From Streptomyces violascens (GTDB lineage: Bacteria; Actinomycetota; Actinomycetes; Streptomycetales; Streptomycetaceae), in the NCBI RefSeq assembly GCF_014649955.1, contig NZ_BMUA01000016.1, positions 62,001-126,000 of the forward strand: a stretch of 64,000 bases of DNA, read 5' to 3'. The notes below the pieces were generated by a model, which was given only the letters and a program-made list of their open reading frames with translations, had not been told where the DNA came from and ran no database searches. Positions 26,575 through 35,121 of the stretch are shown piece by piece. Made by a program: the position numbers and the translations under genes. Positions within the stretch are counted from its first letter, which is position 1; each line of letters starts with the position of its first letter.

Positions 26575-28917
26575 TCAGCGCACAACGGGCGGTGCAGCCG
26601 AGGGCGCCGTGCCCCACCCGGAGGGGGCGGCACCCACCGTGAAGGCCAGGTTCCGCCCAGCCCTGAGATCCGCCCCGGTGAGGTACGTGCGGGCCAGATC
26701 ACGGCCATCGACCCGGGCCGACCGAACGTACCGGTCGGCAAAAGACGTGCCCGGAGCCGTCACAGTGAACCCACCCCGCGGGTAGTACCGCCGGTCGAGA
26801 GAGAGGTCGACCCGGTCGAAAACGGGCGTGGACAGCCCCCACGTGTCCGTTCCGGGCTGGACGGGAAAGATCCCGATCGAGGACAGCACCATCCACGCCG
26901 ACATCGTCCCGAGGTCGTCGTTGCCGGTCATCCCGGTCGGGGTGTCGGTGAACAGGGTCAGCGCCGCATGCACCACATCCGTCGTCTTCCACGGCTGCCC
27001 CGTCGAGAGATAGGTGTACGGAGCGATGAGGTCCGGCTCGTTCTGCGGGTTGTACTTGTCCGCGTTGTAGTACGAGTACGGCCCGTTCACCCACACCTCG
27101 CGGGCGGTCCTCGCGGGGTCACCGAGGAGCTGGTCGTAGGCGAAGAACGAGTCGAGCCGCTGGTTGGCCGCGTCCTGGCCGCCGATGAGCGAGACCATCC
27201 CGGGCAGGTCCTGCGGGACGAGCCACTGGTACTGCCAGGACGTGCCCTCGTGGAAGCCCTCGCTCTTCGCCGGGTCGGCGGGTCCGGTGAAGGCGCCCTG
27301 CGCGTCGCGGGCGCGGAAGAACCCGGTCGAGGGGTCGAAGATCTTCCGGTAGTTCTGGGCGCGGGCGGTGTAGCGCGCGGCGTCCTCGGGGTGCCCGAGC
27401 TCGCGGGCCATCCTGCCCAGCATGGCGTCGGCGAGTGCGTACTCCAGGGTCGCGGACGCGCCGTGGTCGAAGTCGGAGTCGCCGGGCTTGGCGTGCGGGC
27501 GGTCCTTGATGTACGGGGCGTAACCATCCCTGATGTACGGGGAGTTGGCCTCACGGCCGACGGCCGGGGAGCCGGCGGGCGGCACCCCGTCCGCGTTCTT
27601 CTTCAGTGCCCGGTACGCCTCGTCCTCGTACCCCTTGAGTAGCCCCTGCGCATAGGCGTTGGTGAGGAACGGGGTGACCGGGTCGCCCGTCATGATGTTC
27701 GTCTCGACGGTGCCGTAGCCCCACTTGGGCAGCCAGCCGCTCTCCTCGTCGATCTTCAGCACGGAGATCGCCATGTCGCGGGCCTCGCGCGGGGCGAGCA
27801 GCGAGAGGAGCTGGGTCTGGGTGCGGTAGGTGTCCCAGAGCGACCAGTTCTGGTAGTAGTCGAAGCCGCTCGCTCGGTGGATCTTCTGGTCCCAGCCGGT
27901 GTAGCGGCCGTCGGCGTCACTGCCGATGTCGGGGGCGAGGAACGAGCGGTAGAGCGAGGAGTAGAAGGTGCGGCGCAGGGTGCCGCTGCCGCCCCGGGCC
28001 CGTACGGTTTCGAGCCTGCGCTCCCAGGCGCCCCGGGCCGCGCGGGCGACCCGGTCGAAGCTCTTGCCGCCCTCGGCGCGCAGGTTGCCGGCCGCGCCCG
28101 CCGCATCCACGTAGCTGAGCGCGGTGGTCGCCTCGACGGTGTGGTCCTTGGTGGTGTCGAAGCGCAGCCAGGCACCGTTGCCCCCGCTGCCGCTGGACTT
28201 CTTCGTACCCTCGCTGACCTCGCCGTCCTTCCAGGTGCCGGACGCGGTGAAGGGGCGGTCGAAGCGGGTGACCGTGTAGAGGGTGTACGGCTTGGTGTCC
28301 TGGCAGAAGCCGCTGCCGGTGATGGCGGTACGGACGGTGCGCGCGTCCAGGATCTCGACGGCGGTGGAGATCGTCCTGTGCAGCGACTGGCCCGCGTTGA
28401 GCAGGACGTTGGCCTTGTCGGTGGCGGGGAAGGTGTAGCGCTGGACGCCGGTGCGGGTGGTGGCGGTGAGCTCCGCGGTGATCCCGGAATCGAGGCCGAC
28501 CCGGTAGTAGCCGGGGCTCGCCTTCTCCGTGTCGTGGCTGAACCTGGCGGCGTAGCGGGCGTAGTCGGTCTCGGTGATGTCTCCCGTCGTGGGCAGGGTG
28601 GGCAGATCGCCGCCGAGCCCGCAGCCGACCCCGGACAGATGCACGCTGGAGAAGCCCCGGATGTGGTCCTGGGCGTGGTCGTAGCCGGTGTTGTGGCCGG
28701 TGTCCGGGGAGAGCTGGACCATGCCGAACGGCACGGCGGCGCCCGGATAGGTGTTGCCCTCGTTCTCCGTGCCGATGAACGGGTCGACCAGATCGGTCAG
28801 TTGACCGCCACCGGCCGGTGGTACGGCTCGGGCGGCGGGTGCGGCGAGCACCCCGGCAAGCAGCGCGAGAGCGGCGAGCGCGATGCCCGTCCCCCGTGTT
28901 CTCCGGTTCGGACGCAT
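26575..28917 (-). CDS. Secreted GH92 alpha-mannosidase
   Basis: A 780-residue exported exo-mannosidase, calcium-dependent in this family, acting on alpha-linked mannose (often 1,2). A Sec signal peptide ends at about residue 31 (ARAVPPA). The N-terminal beta-sandwich starts at LVDPFIGTENEGNTYPGA, and the (alpha/alpha)6 domain carries the family hallmarks EGTSWQYQW, GNDDLGTMSAWM and YYNADKYNPQNEPD. Length fits a single GH92 module with no carbohydrate-binding extension. A LacI-type palindrome lies 65 bases upstream of the ATG, so substrate induction is likely. Confidence 0.95.
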   Translation of the reverse strand: MRPNRRTRGTGIALAALALLAGVLAAPAARAVPPAGGGQLTDLVDPFIGTENEGNTYPGAAVPFGMVQLSPDTGHNTGYDHAQDHIRGFSSVHLSGVGCGLGGDLPTLPTTGDITETDYARYAARFSHDTEKASPGYYRVGLDSGITAELTATTRTGVQRYTFPATDKANVLLNAGQSLHRTISTAVEILDARTVRTAITGSGFCQDTKPYTLYTVTRFDRPFTASGTWKDGEVSEGTKKSSGSGGNGAWLRFDTTKDHTVEATTALSYVDAAGAAGNLRAEGGKSFDRVARAARGAWERRLETVRARGGSGTLRRTFYSSLYRSFLAPDIGSDADGRYTGWDQKIHRASGFDYYQNWSLWDTYRTQTQLLSLLAPREARDMAISVLKIDEESGWLPKWGYGTVETNIMTGDPVTPFLTNAYAQGLLKGYEDEAYRALKKNADGVPPAGSPAVGREANSPYIRDGYAPYIKDRPHAKPGDSDFDHGASATLEYALADAMLGRMARELGHPEDAARYTARAQNYRKIFDPSTGFFRARDAQGAFTGPADPAKSEGFHEGTSWQYQWLVPQDLPGMVSLIGGQDAANQRLDSFFAYDQLLGDPARTAREVWVNGPYSYYNADKYNPQNEPDLIAPYTYLSTGQPWKTTDVVHAALTLFTDTPTGMTGNDDLGTMSAWMVLSSIGIFPVQPGTDTWGLSTPVFDRVDLSLDRRYYPRGGFTVTAPGTSFADRYVRSARVDGRDLARTYLTGADLRAGRNLAFTVGAAPSGWGTAPSAAPPVVR

Positions 28918-28981
28918 GAGTGGGACCGCCTCCCTGGACACCGCGGACGAAGTGAACTCCATGGACCACGTGGACACCATG

Positions 28982-28993
28982 GACAACGTTGTC
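28982..28993. promoter_or_regulatory. LacI-family operator upstream of GH92 gene
   Basis: GACAACGTTGTC is a perfect 12-bp palindrome with a central CG, the classic LacI/GalR half-site arrangement. Flanking bases extend it partly (G on the left, A on the right). The cognate regulator is not in this window. Confidence 0.75.
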
Positions 28994-29060
28994 AGAGCGC
29001 GATCATTCTTCGGCCTCGCGCGTGTACGCGTCAAGGGTCCGGGCGGGGGCTGGAGCACGG

Positions 29061-29099
29061 GTTGGTGGCTCGGCGGATATTTCACGCCGAGCCACCAAC
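29061..29099 (-). terminator. Terminator of the Clp_N/HTH operon
   Basis: A perfect 15-bp stem (GTTGGTGGCTCGGCG and complement) with loop GATATTTCA lies 39 bases downstream of the Clp_N gene stop. Confidence 0.85.
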
Positions 29100-29137
29100 T
29101 CCCTTGCCGTTCCTGCCCCTTACCCGTGGACCGGCAT

Positions 29138-29686
29138 TTACACGTGGTCCGGAGCGACCCGCGAGAGGACCTCCGCGCGCAGCCCCGCCGGGTCCGTGCC
29201 GAGGGCCGCGAGGACCTCCAGCCCCCGGCCCCCGTCACCCGCCGCGAGCAGCCCGAGCAGCATGTGCTCCGTACCGAAGCGGTCGTGCCCGAGGGCCTTC
29301 GCCTCGCGGAGGGTGGCCTCCAGGACCTTCTTGGCGCGCGGCGTGTACGCGGGCCGGGGGTACTGGAAGGCGCCGGGGCCGAAGGTGCTGTCGGCCTGGC
29401 GCTTGATCTCCTCGACGTCGATGCCGATCGAGGCGAGCGCGTCCTTCGCGGGCTGCCCGCCGGTGCTCGGCACCCCGGCCGCTTCGAGGATCCGTACGGT
29501 CTCCCGGCGGGCCCGGTCCACCTCGACACCCCGCGCGGTCAGCGCGTCCCAGGCAGTGCTGTCGTCGGTGCCGGCGAGGCCCAGCAGGATGTGCTCCGTG
29601 CCGATGAAGTCGTGGCCCAGCGCGAGCGCCTCGTCCTGCGAGGCCACGATCGCCCGCTTGGCACGCTCAGTGAAAAACTCGAACAC
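29138..29686 (-). CDS. Clp N-domain protein (free-standing double Clp_N)
   Basis: A 182-residue protein made only of two Clp_N repeats (TERAKRAIVASQDEALALGHDFIGTEHILLGL and its second copy near residue 112), the substrate/adaptor-binding domain of ClpC-type ATPases. No AAA+ module is present, so it cannot unfold proteins alone; it may compete for or present adaptors. GTG start at 29686 with GGAGGA upstream, two bases after the HTH gene stop, so the two are translationally coupled. Controlled presumably by the dyads at 29934-29981. Confidence 0.9.
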   Translation of the reverse strand: MFEFFTERAKRAIVASQDEALALGHDFIGTEHILLGLAGTDDSTAWDALTARGVEVDRARRETVRILEAAGVPSTGGQPAKDALASIGIDVEEIKRQADSTFGPGAFQYPRPAYTPRAKKVLEATLREAKALGHDRFGTEHMLLGLLAAGDGGRGLEVLAALGTDPAGLRAEVLSRVAPDHV

Positions 29687-29688
29687 CT

Positions 29689-29931
29689 TCAGTCCTCCTT
29701 GCCCGTGGCTTTGCGCCTGCTCGCATGCTTCTCGTGCACCGACTGCCTGCTGACGTTCAGCGAGGTGGCGATGGACTGCCAGGACCAGCCCTGGTCCCGG
29801 GCGTTGTCGACGTGGACGCGCTCCAGCTCCTCCAGGAGGCGGCGCAGCGCGACGACCGCCGCGAGTCCGACGGCGGGGTCCTTGTTGGTGACTTGTCCGG
29901 CCAGCGAGGCCGGTGTGTCCTCAGCTCCCAT
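29689..29931 (-). CDS. Small HTH DNA-binding protein
   Basis: An 80-residue protein with an acidic start, an amphipathic helix (AAVVALRRLLEELERVHVDNARDQ) and a helix-turn-helix near the C-terminus (WSWQSIATSLNVSRQSVHEKH), ending in a basic tail. First gene of the Clp_N operon. Two matched 20-bp dyads begin three bases upstream of its ATG, suggesting autoregulation. Known family: HTH proteins paired with stand-alone Clp_N proteins in actinobacteria; their regulon is unclear to me. Confidence 0.85.
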   Translation of the reverse strand: MGAEDTPASLAGQVTNKDPAVGLAAVVALRRLLEELERVHVDNARDQGWSWQSIATSLNVSRQSVHEKHASRRKATGKED

Positions 29932-29933
29932 GC

Positions 29934-29953
29934 CTGTCAGGGTGCCCTGACAG
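29934..29953. promoter_or_regulatory. Operator dyad 1 (Clp_N/HTH operon)
   Basis: CTGTCAGGGTGCCCTGACAG has perfect 9-bp arms around TG. It sits immediately upstream of the HTH gene start, where a bound protein would block elongation or ribosome access. Confidence 0.65.
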
Positions 29954-29961
29954 AGAGTTCA

Positions 29962-29981
29962 TTGTCAAGGAATCCTGACAA
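29962..29981. promoter_or_regulatory. Operator dyad 2 (Clp_N/HTH operon)
   Basis: TTGTCAAGGAATCCTGACAA, same length and same TGTCA/TGACA half-sites as dyad 1, centres 28 bp apart. The right half read on the minus strand contains a TTGTCA/TTGACA-like -35 element. Confidence 0.65.
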
Positions 29982-30181
29982 CCTCCGAGCGGCGTCCCGG
30001 TACTGCCCAGTAGGTGGCAGTTCGCGCCACCGTGGCACGTACTTGTCGGTGGCCGGTTTCCACCCCACGGGCAGCGGCGTTCGCCGAACGGCACCAAGAG
30101 GCGGACCAATCCACGGAAGGTGATCTTCCGATCTCCTTGACGCCTATTTTGAGCTGCGGTTTTACTGAAAGTCCGATATCT

Positions 30182-30240
30182 GGGACGACTTTGGTCGTAC
30201 GTCCCTACTCCTTCTGGAGTACTGAGCAATCGGTGCTCAG
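30182..30240 (+). promoter_or_regulatory. Two hairpins in leader region of DMT transporter gene
   Basis: ACGAC-TTTG-GTCGT within an outer GGGACG...CGTCCC (30182-30205), and CTGAGCA-ATCGG-TGCTCAG (30222-30240), lie 41-99 bases before the ATG in an unusually AT-rich stretch. They could act in RNA or be DNA operators. No known riboswitch matches. Confidence 0.4.
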
Positions 30241-30280
30241 GGACGACGACACGGGGTCCGCAACGAGACATCGTGGAGCC

Positions 30281-31210
30281 ATGAGCGCCCTTGTCCTGGC
30301 CGTGCTGCTGTCCCTGGTCTCCGCCGTCGCGTACGCGGCGGCGGCGATCGTGCAGGAGCGCGTCGCCGCGTCCGGGCCGAGCAGCACGTACGCCCCCGTG
30401 CGCCGCCCGGCCTGGTGGGGCTCGGTCACGCTCAACGGGCTCGGCGCGGCGCTGCACGTGGCGGCCCTGGCGTACGGCCCGCTCACGCTGGTGCAGCCGA
30501 TGGGCGCGCTCACCATCGTGTTCGCGCTGCCGATGTCGGCCGTGTTCATCAGACGCAGGGCCGGGGCGGCGGCCTGGCGCGGCGCGGTCATGGCCACCGC
30601 GGGCCTGGCCGGGCTGCTCGCGCTGACCAACGGGGCGGACGCGGACGACCTCGCCATGGGGTCGCGCCTGGTGCTCGCCGCGGCCGGGTTCGGCGCGGTT
30701 GCGGCGCTGTTCGTGGCGTCCAGGGCCCTGCGCCGGGCGGCCACCCGCAGCGTCCTGCTCGCCACCGCGGCGGGCGGCGCCTTCGGACTCGCCTCGGTGT
30801 TCACCAAGTCCGTCGCCGAGGACTGGCAGTCGGGGCTTCCGCTCGGCGAACTGCCCCTCCTGTGCGCGATAGCCGGCTTCGCGATCTCGGGGCTGCTGCT
30901 CTCGCAGGCCTCCTACCGAGGCGCGGGGCTCGCGGCACCTCTGGCGACGGTCACCGTCGTCAACCCCGTGGTCGCCGCGGCCATCGGCCTGACCCTGTTC
31001 GGCGAGTCGTTCCGGTACGGGACGGCGGGCACCGCGATCGCCCTCGGCTTCGGTGTCGTGGCGGCGGGCGGCCTGATCCTGCTCACCACGGAACGGCTGA
31101 GCGCCGCCCACCACGCCAAGCCGGTGCCGCCCCCGGGCCCACCCCCTGCGCCCGGTGGACGCCAGGGGGACACCCCGGATCAGACGGCGACGCCACCCGC
31201 TCTCAGGTAG
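30281..31210 (+). CDS. DMT-superfamily membrane transporter (EamA/NIPA-like)
   Basis: A 309-residue integral membrane protein with about nine or ten helices and two EamA-like halves. The opening AVAYAAAAIVQERVA and the LTLVQPMGALTIVFALP segment are typical of actinobacterial DMT proteins related to NIPA magnesium carriers. Substrate unknown. The cytoplasmic C-terminal tail is Pro-rich. ATG at 30281 with GGAG five bases upstream. Its last 31 bases overlap the 3' end of the convergent wall-hydrolase gene. Confidence 0.88.
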   Translation: MSALVLAVLLSLVSAVAYAAAAIVQERVAASGPSSTYAPVRRPAWWGSVTLNGLGAALHVAALAYGPLTLVQPMGALTIVFALPMSAVFIRRRAGAAAWRGAVMATAGLAGLLALTNGADADDLAMGSRLVLAAAGFGAVAALFVASRALRRAATRSVLLATAAGGAFGLASVFTKSVAEDWQSGLPLGELPLLCAIAGFAISGLLLSQASYRGAGLAAPLATVTVVNPVVAAAIGLTLFGESFRYGTAGTAIALGFGVVAAGGLILLTTERLSAAHHAKPVPPPGPPPAPGGRQGDTPDQTATPPALR

Positions 31211-32349
31211 GCCAGCGGGTCGACATCGGATCCGTAGGCCGGTCCGGTGCGTATCTCGAAGTGCAGATGCGGCCCGGTCGCGTTGCCGGTCGCGCCCGAA
31301 CGCCCTATCCGCTGGCCGGTGTTGACCGTCTGGCCGGCCTTCACATTGACCGCCGACAGGTGGGCGTACTGGCTGTATCTGCCGTCGGGGTGGTGGATCA
31401 CCACCTGGTATCCGTACGAGCCGCCCCAGCCCGCCTCGACCACCGTGCCCGCCGTGACCGCCTTCACCGAGGTGCCAGTGGCCACGGGGAAGTCGACGCC
31501 GGTGTGGTAGCCGCTCGCCCAGGACGAACCGGCCTGGTGGTACGGGGTGCTGGGGTGCGCGTCGACGGGCGCGGTGAACCCGGCCGACTTGGTGGCCACC
31601 TTCGCCGCGGGCGGCTTGGCGGCGGGCGGCTTGGGGGTGGACTTCGGCGGGGTCGTCGGCTTCGCGGGGGCGGCGCCGGGCAGGGTCAGGTGCTGGCCGG
31701 GCCGGATGAGGTCGGGATTGGCCCCGACGACCGTGCGGTTCTCCGCGTACAGCTTGGGCCAGCCGCCCTGGACGCGCTCGCGCTCGGCGATCGTGGACAG
31801 CGAGTCGCCGTGCACGACGGTGTACGACTCCCGTTGGCCGGGGACCTTGGTGGGGCTCGGCGGCTCGGCCTTCTTCGCGGGGGGCGCCGGGGACTTCGGC
31901 GCGGCGGGGGCCGCCTTCGGCTTGATCTCGGTCCGGCCCTTGCTCGCCGTGGTCAGCTGCGGGGCCGCGCCGCCCCGGGTGAGACCGGCCTCGCCGGAGC
32001 AGACCGGCCAGGCACCGGGCCCCTGCCCCTTGAGCACCTTCTCGGCGACCGCGATCTGCTGGTCGCGGGAGGCCAGGTCCGCGCGCGCCGCGTACTGGCG
32101 GCCGCCGTACGCCGCCCAGGTGGACTGGCTGAACTGGAGCCCGCCGTAATAGCCGTTGCCCGTGTTGATGTGCCAGTTGTTGGTCGACTCGCAGGCCGCG
32201 ACCTTGTTCCACACGTCCACGGAGGCGGCGTCCGCGGTGCCCGCGCCGATCAGCGGCAGAGCGATGCCCGCCCCGCCGGCCGTGACCGTCAACGACGCCC
32301 GGTTGATCCGGCTCGGCTGATACCGGCGGTGCCGGCCGCGTAAGGCCAT
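31180..32349 (-). CDS. Secreted Rpf-LysM-M23 cell-wall hydrolase
   Basis: A 389-residue secreted enzyme combining three wall modules: an Rpf-like transglycosylase domain (about 42-118, catalytic Glu in ACESTNNW), a LysM binding domain (about 170-220, YTVVHGDSLSTIAE) and an M23 endopeptidase (about 275-385, zinc ligands in HTGVD and HLHFE). Signal peptide cleaved near ADAASVD. Linkers are Ala/Pro/Lys-rich. It could cut both glycan and peptide bonds during germination or growth. I looked for a c-di-AMP riboswitch in the 230 bases upstream and did not find one. Confidence 0.94.
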   Translation of the reverse strand: MALRGRHRRYQPSRINRASLTVTAGGAGIALPLIGAGTADAASVDVWNKVAACESTNNWHINTGNGYYGGLQFSQSTWAAYGGRQYAARADLASRDQQIAVAEKVLKGQGPGAWPVCSGEAGLTRGGAAPQLTTASKGRTEIKPKAAPAAPKSPAPPAKKAEPPSPTKVPGQRESYTVVHGDSLSTIAERERVQGGWPKLYAENRTVVGANPDLIRPGQHLTLPGAAPAKPTTPPKSTPKPPAAKPPAAKVATKSAGFTAPVDAHPSTPYHQAGSSWASGYHTGVDFPVATGTSVKAVTAGTVVEAGWGGSYGYQVVIHHPDGRYSQYAHLSAVNVKAGQTVNTGQRIGRSGATGNATGPHLHFEIRTGPAYGSDVDPLAYLRAGGVAV

Positions 32350-32580
32350 GAGTCCCCCTCGAAGGCATCAAGAGCCGCCAAAATAGGGGCTGCGAACTGG
32401 TCATGACAAGGGGTCGGACAAGCGGAGGGCGGCCCTCTACGGCGTCGGGGCCTTCGGACCCTCGTGTCGGGAATCCCGACCGTGCCGGATGACGTGGCAC
32501 CTTCCGTAGGGTGGGCGGCAACCGTGCGCCGTGACGGTCGCTCGTGGCGCCGCGAACCCCGAGGATCCAGGAGCACACGC

Positions 32581-34023
32581 ATGAGTGGAACAGCCCAGAT
32601 CGGCGTCACCGGACTCGCGGTCATGGGCCGCAACCTCGCCCGCAACTTCGCGCGCAACGGGTTCACGGTCGCCGTGCACAACCGGACGGCCGCCAAGACC
32701 CGCGCGCTGGTCGAGGAGTTCGGCACCGAGGGCAGCTTCGTCGCGGCCGAGTCGCCCGAGGAGTTCGTGGCCGCCCTGGAGCGGCCGCGCCGGCTCGTCG
32801 TCATGGTCAAGGCGGGCGAGCCGACGGACGCGGTGATCAAGGAGTTCGCGCCGCTCCTCGAAGAGGGCGACGTCATCATCGACGGCGGCAACGCGCACTT
32901 CGAGGACACCCGCAGGCGCGAGCGTGAGCTGCGCGAGCGCGGTATCCACTTCGTGGGCGTCGGCATCTCGGGCGGCGAGGAGGGCGCGCTGCACGGGCCG
33001 AGCATCATGCCGGGCGGCTCGGCCGAGTCGTACGACTCTCTCGGGCCGCTCCTGGAACGCATCGCGGCGAAGGCTCCCGACGGCACCTCGTGCGTCACCC
33101 ACGTGGGCCCGGACGGCGCGGGCCACTTCGTGAAGATGGTGCACAACGGCATCGAGTACGCCGACATGCAGCTCATCGCGGAGGCCTACCACCTGCTGCG
33201 TACGGTCGCGGGCTACTCCCCCGCGAAGATCGCCGAGACGTTCCGGGGCTGGAACACCGGCCGCCTCGACTCCTACCTGATCGAGATCACGGCCGAAGTC
33301 CTGGCCCATGTCGACGCATCGACGGGGAAGCCCTTCGTCGACGTGGTCGAGGACCAAGCGGAGCAGAAGGGCACCGGCCGCTGGACGGTGCAGATCGCGC
33401 TCGACCTGGGAGTCCCGGTGTCGGGCATCGCCGAGGCCGTGTTCGCCCGCTCCCTGTCGGGCCACGCCGAACTGCGCGAGGCGGCCCGCTCCCTTGCCGG
33501 GCCGGCCGCGGCGCCGCTGGGCGAGGCCGAGGCGGCGGCCTTCGCCGCGCAGGTGGAGCAGGCGCTGTACGCGTCGAAGATCGTGTCGTACACGCAGGGC
33601 TTCCACCAGATCCAGGCGGGCAGCGAGAACTACGACTGGGGCGTCGATCCGGGTGCGGTCGCGGCGATCTGGCGGGCGGGCTGCATCATCCGGGCCGCGT
33701 TCCTCGACCGGATCCGCGGCGCCTACGACGCACAGCCCGACCTGCCGAGCCTGCTCTCGGACAAGCGGTTCGGCGACGAGATCGGGGCGGCACAGGACGA
33801 CTGGCGCGCGGTGATCGTGGCGGCGGCCCGGCAGGGCGTGCCGGTGCCCGGGTTCTCGGCGGCACTCGCGTACTACGACGCGCTGCGCGCCGAGCGGCTC
33901 CCGGCGGCGCTCACCCAGGGCCAGCGCGACTTCTTCGGCGCGCACACCTACCGGCGCACCGACCGCGAGGGCTCGTTCCACACGCTGTGGGGCGGCGACC
34001 GGTCCGAGGTCAGCACAGGCTGA
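32581..34023 (+). CDS. gnd: 6-phosphogluconate dehydrogenase, decarboxylating
   Basis: A 480-residue cytoplasmic enzyme converting 6-phosphogluconate to ribulose 5-phosphate with CO2 release and NAD(P)H production. GLAVMGRNLARNFARNG is the nucleotide site; the signature DGGNAHFEDTRRRE and the catalytic GPSIMPGG, KMVHNGIEY and EQKGTG...W segments are intact. Length matches the long, NADP-type enzyme. AGGAG precedes the ATG at 32581. Monocistronic, head-to-head with the wall hydrolase. Confidence 0.97.
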   Translation: MSGTAQIGVTGLAVMGRNLARNFARNGFTVAVHNRTAAKTRALVEEFGTEGSFVAAESPEEFVAALERPRRLVVMVKAGEPTDAVIKEFAPLLEEGDVIIDGGNAHFEDTRRRERELRERGIHFVGVGISGGEEGALHGPSIMPGGSAESYDSLGPLLERIAAKAPDGTSCVTHVGPDGAGHFVKMVHNGIEYADMQLIAEAYHLLRTVAGYSPAKIAETFRGWNTGRLDSYLIEITAEVLAHVDASTGKPFVDVVEDQAEQKGTGRWTVQIALDLGVPVSGIAEAVFARSLSGHAELREAARSLAGPAAAPLGEAEAAAFAAQVEQALYASKIVSYTQGFHQIQAGSENYDWGVDPGAVAAIWRAGCIIRAAFLDRIRGAYDAQPDLPSLLSDKRFGDEIGAAQDDWRAVIVAAARQGVPVPGFSAALAYYDALRAERLPAALTQGQRDFFGAHTYRRTDREGSFHTLWGGDRSEVSTG

Positions 34024-34050
34024 CCAGCGGCTTTGCCGGACCCGGCGCCG

Positions 34051-34317
34051 TCAGCCGGCCGGCTCGGGCTCCGGCGGACCCGGTACGGGGTCGGGGCCCG
34101 GGGGCTGCGGCACGGGGTCCGGCAGACCGGGGTCGGGGTCCGGCTCGGGCGGCTTGGGATCGGGCCCGGGGCTCGGCGGCCGGGGGTCGGGTCCCGGAGC
34201 GGGCCTCGGCGGCACCGGGTCGGGGCCCGGTCCCGGCGGGTTGGGGATGGGGCCCGGTTCCGGGTCGGGCAGCGGTGTGGGCCACGGCGGGACGGGATCC
34301 GGGTGCGGGACGGTCAT
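34051..34317 (-). CDS. Proline-rich repeat protein
   Basis: An 88-residue protein almost entirely of Pro, Asp, Gly and Glu in irregular PGPDP/PPxP repeats, with no Cys, Tyr, Met (beyond the start) or Lys to speak of. GAGGAGG eight bases before ATG 34317 argues it is translated. It has no signal peptide, so it is predicted cytoplasmic and disordered, probably a polyproline-type extended chain. Function unknown. Its stop is 27 bases from that of gnd. Confidence 0.65.
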   Translation of the reverse strand: MTVPHPDPVPPWPTPLPDPEPGPIPNPPGPGPDPVPPRPAPGPDPRPPSPGPDPKPPEPDPDPGLPDPVPQPPGPDPVPGPPEPEPAG

Positions 34318-34418
34318 GGTCGGCCTCCTCAGAGTCTGAGTTCAGCTTCACCCGCGCGCCTTCCCGGCGCCCGCCGGTTCAACCCGTCCGGGTCAGAGCC
34401 CGTGCCCGCACGGCGGCC

Positions 34419-34443
34419 GGCTCGGACCGCGGCATCCCGAGCC
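34419..34443 (-). terminator. Weak terminator candidate after the panD operon
   Basis: GGCTCGG and CCGAGCC pair around an 11-base loop, about 50 bases downstream of the racemase stop. One more C-G pair extends the stem outward. Confidence 0.35.
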
Positions 34444-34492
34444 GCGCGTGTGCCGGGCGTCGCATGCTCGGACGGAGCTCCGGAGCAGGCTC

Positions 34493-35119
34493 TCAGCCCA
34501 CCACGGCCGCCGCCGCGCGCAGCCCGGGCCGGGGGCTGGACAGCACGGGGACCTCGATCGTGGTCCGTGCGGCGGCGGGAGCCATGGAGGCCTGCGCCAG
34601 GACGACGGCATCCACCTCCGTCAGGGCATCCACCACGCGGGCGATCTCCGCGAAGTACGCGTCCGGGTCACCGGATGCGAAGTGCTGCCAGGCGTCCTCG
34701 GCGAGCACCGTACGCAGGGCGAGGGGCCGGTCGCCGGCCTCTTCGCGGATCAGCTCGGCGGTCGGCTCCAGGGTGGAGGCGAGCGTGGCCACGACGGCGA
34801 TCCGGTGGCCGTGCACCAGGGCGGCCGCGGCCATCGGCCGGTCGACCCGGAGCACCGGGACGCCGAGCAAGGCCGCTGCCGCCTCGGCGATTCCACCGAT
34901 CGTGGAGCAGGTGCACAGGACCGCGTCCGCGCCCTGGGCCACCGCCTCGGCGAGGGCGGCGTGGACGTCTCCCGTCACGGCTTCCAGGCCCAACTCCCCT
35001 GCCCGGCTGAGCAGTTGCTCGCGCACGAGGTGGCGCAGTTCGAGGTCCGGGGCGTCCTCGTCGCGCAGGGCGTCGAAGACCGGGACATGGGCGGGCGAGG
35101 TGTGCAGGAGCACGAGCAT
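34493..35119 (-). CDS. Aspartate/glutamate racemase family protein
   Basis: A 208-residue cytoplasmic protein of the Asp/Glu/hydantoin racemase fold. The first active-site cysteine region reads VLCTCSTIGG. The second conserved region (VVLAQASMAP) has Ala-Ser where many homologues have Cys, so racemase activity is doubtful. It is third in an operon with panD and a GNAT gene: the GNAT TGA overlaps an in-frame GTG at 35125, with the ATG at 35119 my preferred start. A role in beta-alanine or aspartate metabolism is suggested only by context. Confidence 0.8.
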   Translation of the reverse strand: MLVLLHTSPAHVPVFDALRDEDAPDLELRHLVREQLLSRAGELGLEAVTGDVHAALAEAVAQGADAVLCTCSTIGGIAEAAAALLGVPVLRVDRPMAAAALVHGHRIAVVATLASTLEPTAELIREEAGDRPLALRTVLAEDAWQHFASGDPDAYFAEIARVVDALTEVDAVVLAQASMAPAAARTTIEVPVLSSPRPGLRAAAAVVG

Positions 35120-35121
35120 GG

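Noticed and set aside
32350..32580. c-di-AMP (ydaO) riboswitch upstream of the Rpf-LysM-M23 gene
   Set aside because: Wall-hydrolase genes in this genus often have one, but the conserved core segments are not found in the 230 bases.
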